From Kitasatospora kifunensis (GTDB lineage: Bacteria; Actinomycetota; Actinomycetes; Streptomycetales; Streptomycetaceae), in NCBI RefSeq assembly GCF_014203855.1, contig NZ_JACHJV010000001.1, positions 372,001-436,000 on the forward strand: a stretch of DNA of 64,000 nt. Reading direction: 5' to 3'. Below, one piece after another: positions 60,716 to 64,000 of the stretch. The position numbers and the translations under genes are program-made. Within the stretch, counting starts at the first letter, position 1. Each line of letters starts with the position of its first letter. The notes below the pieces were generated by a model, which was not told the origin of the DNA, searched no databases, and was given only the letters and a program-made list of their open reading frames with translations.

Positions 60716-61744
60716 ATGACCGTAGTCGCCATCCAGCCCTCGTACGGCAACCCCGCCGCACGCCGCCACTGGAAGGACACCCTGGACCAGGAGGTCCACT
60801 TCGCCGAACCCTCGCGCATCAACGCTCTGACACCCGACCAACACACCGCCCTGCTGGCGGCCCACCCCACCGGGAAGGCCCGGTTCTGGGGAGCCACGAA
60901 GGCGCAGGACAAGAACATGCAGCGCCTGCACTCGGGTGACGTGGTCCTGTTCACCGGCGGCAACCACGTGCGGGGAGTCGGCGAAGTGGGGGTCACCTTC
61001 CGGAACGCGGCCTTCGCCGACACCATGTGGTCACAGGACCCGAAGCACGGCAGTTGGCACAACGTGTACAGCCTCGCCGCGTTCCAGCCCACCCGGATCC
61101 CGTACACGGAGATCTGGGACCTTCCCAGCTTCAATACCAACGACAACTTCATGGGCCTGCGGATACTCGAAGGCGCCAAGGCCGACGAGGTCCTCCAGGG
61201 ACTTGGCATCGAGACCACGGCCGCGGCCCTCGAGCTGACCGCGCTGGAGTCGGCCGTCGCGGCGGCACTTGTCGCCGGCACCCAGATCATCGCGGCTGAG
61301 AACCTGCACACCCAGGAGACGACCTACCAGCGGGATGCCAGGCCGGTCCTCGTCCGCCGCGCCGAGGCTCTCCTCGTCCGCGAGTACACCACCAGCATCA
61401 GCAGCCCCGATGTGCAGGTCCAGCGCCTGCAGACTCCGGCCGGCATCACCGACCTTCACGTCACCGGCCCCGACGGGACCGAGATCGTCGAGGCCAAGCG
61501 CAGCGCCGACCACCGTTTCGTCCGCGAAGCACTCGCCCAACTTCTCGACTACGCCCCCCACAGCCCCGAGCCGGCCGACCGCCTGACTGGCCTCTTCCCC
61601 AGCCGCCCTGCCGACCGAGAGATCGCGCTGCTCCACCGATACGGCATCGACTGCGTCTTCCGCACCACCCCAGGCGACTTCGAGCGCTTCGCCGCCTCCG
61701 CCGACGCCCGCGACCACATGCGTAGGGCCTGGTCCGAGGCGTAG
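60716..61744 (+). CDS. EVE/PUA-like domain fused to a PD-(D/E)XK nuclease
   Basis: This is a 342-residue protein. Residues 1-165 look like a modified-base or RNA reader of the EVE/PUA kind: ARFWGATKAQDKNMQRLHSG, DVVLFTGGNHVRGVGEVGVT and YSLAAFQPTRIPYTEIWDLP. The last 140 residues carry a nuclease motif: LVREYTTSI, ITDLHVTGPDGTEIVEAKRS and ALAQLLDYA, giving D246-x12-E259-x-K261 and Gln275 behind it, as in type IV-like and Mrr-like restriction enzymes. It follows the nuclease-helicase gene on the same strand. A role in restricting modified DNA is inferred, not shown. Confidence 0.8.
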   Translation: MTVVAIQPSYGNPAARRHWKDTLDQEVHFAEPSRINALTPDQHTALLAAHPTGKARFWGATKAQDKNMQRLHSGDVVLFTGGNHVRGVGEVGVTFRNAAFADTMWSQDPKHGSWHNVYSLAAFQPTRIPYTEIWDLPSFNTNDNFMGLRILEGAKADEVLQGLGIETTAAALELTALESAVAAALVAGTQIIAAENLHTQETTYQRDARPVLVRRAEALLVREYTTSISSPDVQVQRLQTPAGITDLHVTGPDGTEIVEAKRSADHRFVREALAQLLDYAPHSPEPADRLTGLFPSRPADREIALLHRYGIDCVFRTTPGDFERFAASADARDHMRRAWSEA

Positions 61745-62059
61745 AAGTACTCAGGCAAGCCGGAGCTGCGACACAGGCAGGCGGGGGCACCCGCAGGGGC
61801 CCGTGGCCGACGTACCCGGACTTGGTCGGGCGGGTGAGCGTGTCGCGGTGGTTGAAGGCCGCTGTGCGCGAGAGGGCCCTGCGAACGTACCCCGTGAGGC
61901 CGAGGCGGGTCTCCGTCGGCCGGGTGGGCGCGGCGCTGGGCTCCGAGGGGAGTCGATGGCGGTTGCAGGACGGACGGGGCGCCTACGCTGGGTGGGGTGG
62001 TCTGACTGTCATGATCGGCATCGCTTTCAGTGATCGATATGACACATGAGGTGAGCGGA
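61745..62059. other. Gene-free region before the GH89 gene
   Basis: These 315 bases contain open frames but none with a ribosome site or recognisable protein. The last 60 bases (TCATGATCGGCATCGC, TTTCAGTGATCGATATGAC) are less GC-rich and likely hold the promoter of the glycosidase. An in-frame ATG at 62039 would extend that gene by seven codons. Confidence 0.45.
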
Positions 62060-64000
62060 ATGGGGCGTCATCGGGCCACGGCAGTCACCGCGTTGCTGAC
62101 GGCGATGCTGCTGAGCTGCTGTCTGCCCTCGGCGTCCAGCGCCGCCCCACCCGCCGGCGGACCGGCCGCCTCGCCCTTCGACACCGCGCCCGCGTTGGCG
62201 AGCCTGCGGCGGCTGCTGCCCGAGCGGGCCGACCGGTTCCGGCTGGTGCCGGTGGTCAGGCCCGCCACCGGCGACTACTTCTCGCTCACCGGAGGTGGCC
62301 CGGACGCCATCGAGATCCGGGCCACCTCCGGGGCCACCTTGCTGAGCGGCGTCGGCTGGTACCTGGAGCAGATCGCCAAGGCGGACCTCGGCTGGCCCGG
62401 AGACAGCCTGAACCGGCTCCCCACCGCCCTGCCCGCCGTGGCCGGCACGGTCACCCGCGCCGCCACGGTGCCCCACCGGTACGCGCTGAACGACACCGAC
62501 ACCGGCTACTCGGGGCCGTACCGCGACTTCGCGGCCTATCAGCACGAGATCGACCTGCTGGCCCTGCACGGCGTCAACGAGGTCTTCGTGCAGACCGGCG
62601 CGGAGTGGGCCTACCACCAGGCCCTGCAAGAATTCGGTTACGGGGACGAGGAGTTGCGTGCCTGGATCCCGGCGCCCGCGCACCAGAGCTGGTGGCTGCT
62701 GCAGAACATGGCGGGCTTCGGCGGCCCGGAGTCCGCCCGGTTGCTCCAGGCCCGGGCCGATCTTGGCCGCGGCATCGCCGACCAGCTCAGGGCGCTGGGC
62801 ATGACACCGGTGCTGCCGGGCTTCTTCGGCACCGTGCCGCCCGGCTTCGCCGACCGCAATCCGGGCGCGCGGGTGGTGCCGCAGGGCTCGTGGGTCGGCT
62901 TCGCGCGCCCCGACTGGCTCGACCCGACCGGTCCGGTCTTCGATCGGCTCGCGGCCGCCTACTACCGGGCCCAGCGGCAGCGGTTCGGCGACAGCGCCAT
63001 GTACAAGATGGATCTGCTGCACGAGGGCGGCGTGCTCGGCCCGGTCGACGCGAGCCGGGCCGCCGGGGCGGTGCAGGACGCCCTGCAGGCGGCGCATCCG
63101 GGCGCGACCTGGGTGATCCTCGGCTGGCAGGACAACCCGAGCGCGGCCGTGCTGAACGGCGTCGACCGCAGCCGCCTGCTGATCCTGGACGGCCTCGCCG
63201 ACCGCTACCCGGACGCCGATCTCGACCGCGACCGGCAGTGGGGCGGCACACCGTACGCCTTCGGCACCATCGACAACTTCGGCGGCCACACCAGCCTCGG
63301 CGCCAACACGGCCGTCTGGGTGAGCCGCTTCCAGCAGTGGCTGGCCAAGCCCGGCAGTGCCCTGCGCGGCATCGCCTACCTGCCCGAGGGCACCGGCGGC
63401 AACCCGGCCGCCTTCGAACTGTTCACCGAACTCGCCTGGCAGCAAGGGCCGATCGACCAGGAGCGCTGGTTCGCCGACTACGCCGCCCGCCGCTACGGCG
63501 GCCCTGACCCGCATGCCGCGGCCGCCTGGGACCTGCTGCGCCGCGGCCCGTACAGCACGCCCGCGGACGGCTGGAGCGAGCCCCAGGACAGCCCGTTCAC
63601 GGCCCGCCCCAGCCTGAGTGCCGCCACCGCCGCGACCTGGAGTCCCACCACGATGCGCTACCCGGCCGACTCGGTACGCGCGGCACTGGACCAGCTGCTT
63701 CAGGTCGCGCCGACCCAACAGGCCTGCGAGGCCTACCGGTTCGACCTGGTGGACGTCGCCCGCCAGGCGCTCAGCAACCAGGCCAGGGAGCTGCTGCCGC
63801 AGATCGCCGCCGCCTACGCGGCCAAGGACCGCGCCACCTTCGGTGCGCTGACCGGCCAGTGGCACGACGACGAGCTCCTGCTGGACCAACTCCTCTCCTC
63901 CGACGCCCACTTCCTGCTCGGCCGCTGGATCGCCGCCGCCCGCGCCTGGGGCACCGAGCCGGCCGAGCGCGACCAACTGGAGTACGACGCCCGGTCGATC
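62060..64000 (+). CDS. Secreted GH89 alpha-N-acetylglucosaminidase (NAGLU-like), 3' end beyond the window
   Basis: 647 codons are visible, still open at the edge; family members are 700-1000 residues. The ATG at 62060 follows GAGG. The signal peptide is HRATAVTALLTAMLLSCCLP and contains an LSCC lipobox-like pair, so a lipoprotein is possible. The N-terminal domain is followed by the catalytic barrel: RYALNDTDTGYSGPYRDFAA, NEVFVQTGAEWAYHQ, VLPGFFGTVPPGFADRNPGA, MYKMDLLHEGG (Glu322) and IAYLPEGTGGNPAAFELFTE (Glu443, matching the EGxxxN nucleophile loop of human NAGLU). It removes terminal alpha-GlcNAc from glycans outside the cell. Confidence 0.9.
   Translation, partial: MGRHRATAVTALLTAMLLSCCLPSASSAAPPAGGPAASPFDTAPALASLRRLLPERADRFRLVPVVRPATGDYFSLTGGGPDAIEIRATSGATLLSGVGWYLEQIAKADLGWPGDSLNRLPTALPAVAGTVTRAATVPHRYALNDTDTGYSGPYRDFAAYQHEIDLLALHGVNEVFVQTGAEWAYHQALQEFGYGDEELRAWIPAPAHQSWWLLQNMAGFGGPESARLLQARADLGRGIADQLRALGMTPVLPGFFGTVPPGFADRNPGARVVPQGSWVGFARPDWLDPTGPVFDRLAAAYYRAQRQRFGDSAMYKMDLLHEGGVLGPVDASRAAGAVQDALQAAHPGATWVILGWQDNPSAAVLNGVDRSRLLILDGLADRYPDADLDRDRQWGGTPYAFGTIDNFGGHTSLGANTAVWVSRFQQWLAKPGSALRGIAYLPEGTGGNPAAFELFTELAWQQGPIDQERWFADYAARRYGGPDPHAAAAWDLLRRGPYSTPADGWSEPQDSPFTARPSLSAATAATWSPTTMRYPADSVRAALDQLLQVAPTQQACEAYRFDLVDVARQALSNQARELLPQIAAAYAAKDRATFGALTGQWHDDELLLDQLLSSDAHFLLGRWIAAARAWGTEPAERDQLEYDARSI

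Noticed and set aside
61803..62033. 76-codon frame before the GH89 gene
   Set aside because: Gly/Arg/Val-rich with no ribosome site; two overlapping frames look alike, as expected of non-coding GC-rich DNA.
62027..63976. 649-codon minus frame opposite the GH89 gene
   Set aside because: Shadow frame; the plus strand carries a signal peptide and GH89 catalytic motifs.

Overview
High-GC actinobacterial chromosome, most likely Streptomycetaceae (Streptomyces, Kitasatospora or Streptacidiphilus). The evidence is strong G/C third-position bias, GTG and TTG starts with AGGAG-type Shine-Dalgarno sequences, and typical families: a SARP regulator, an SSI-type protease inhibitor, an AA10 LPMO, DUF1707, a CYP105-like P450, an APH(6)-like kinase and a GlsB-type membrane protein. 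The gene content reads as accessory or chromosome-arm material: many small regulator/target pairs and secreted proteins, few housekeeping genes (release factor 3 is the clearest). I saw no tRNA, rRNA, IS element, phage block or CRISPR array. Domain assignments come from reading the sequence; no searches were run.

Layout. 1-1.7 kb: two unknown genes and a fatty-acid desaturase. 2-5.4 kb: a KimA-like APC permease fused to an OB-fold domain, divergent from an ArsR-like regulator. 5.4-9.2 kb: uronate dehydrogenase, SSI-like inhibitor, chitin-type LPMO and an unknown membrane protein. 9.4-10.8 kb: SigE-family sigma factor with a PASTA-domain membrane partner. 11.2-14.3 kb: AfsR-type SARP. 14.4-19.3 kb: MarR/MFS pair and a double-Lrp/MFS pair. 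19.4-20.1 kb: two 5'-truncated gene relics back to back. 20.1-25.7 kb: gamma carbonic anhydrase, orphan histidine kinase, MFS/MarR pair, phosphotransferase, GlsB. 25.9-28.6 kb: methyltransferase, SDR/MarR pair with twin operators, DUF1707 protein. 28.8-31.6 kb: two-subunit molybdenum hydroxylase.

31.6-38.6 kb: chagasin-like secreted protein, prfC, COG4705 membrane protein, sialidase-fold secreted protein, GNAT and TetR. 38.7-43.3 kb: a tandem carboxymuconolactone-decarboxylase-like protein, then a four-gene operon of a Cys-rich cytosolic protein, a DUF692 multinuclear iron oxidase (MNIO), a DUF2063 partner and a VioB-like ferritin-fold protein. This operon is the best candidate for an undescribed system. 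43.3-46 kb: rhomboid-like protein with a coupled micro-ORF, an alpha/beta hydrolase lacking its nucleophile, and an acetate transporter.

46.3-49.7 kb: metallophosphoesterase, ASCH, GNAT, DUF2087. 49.7-54.4 kb: APH(6)-like kinase and a P450/ferredoxin/reductase set with a divergent MarR. 54.5-58.5 kb: phospholipase-C-type phosphoesterase, small membrane protein, ECF41-like sigma factor and divergent azoreductase. 58.6-61.7 kb: nuclease-helicase (DUF2075) and PUA/EVE-like nuclease, a possible defence pair. 62.1 kb to the edge: GH89 alpha-N-acetylglucosaminidase (cut by the window).

Two themes recur. Divergent regulator/target pairs carry clear palindromic operators, and short tandem repeats (14, 15, 18 and 26 bp) are unusually frequent both inside and between genes.
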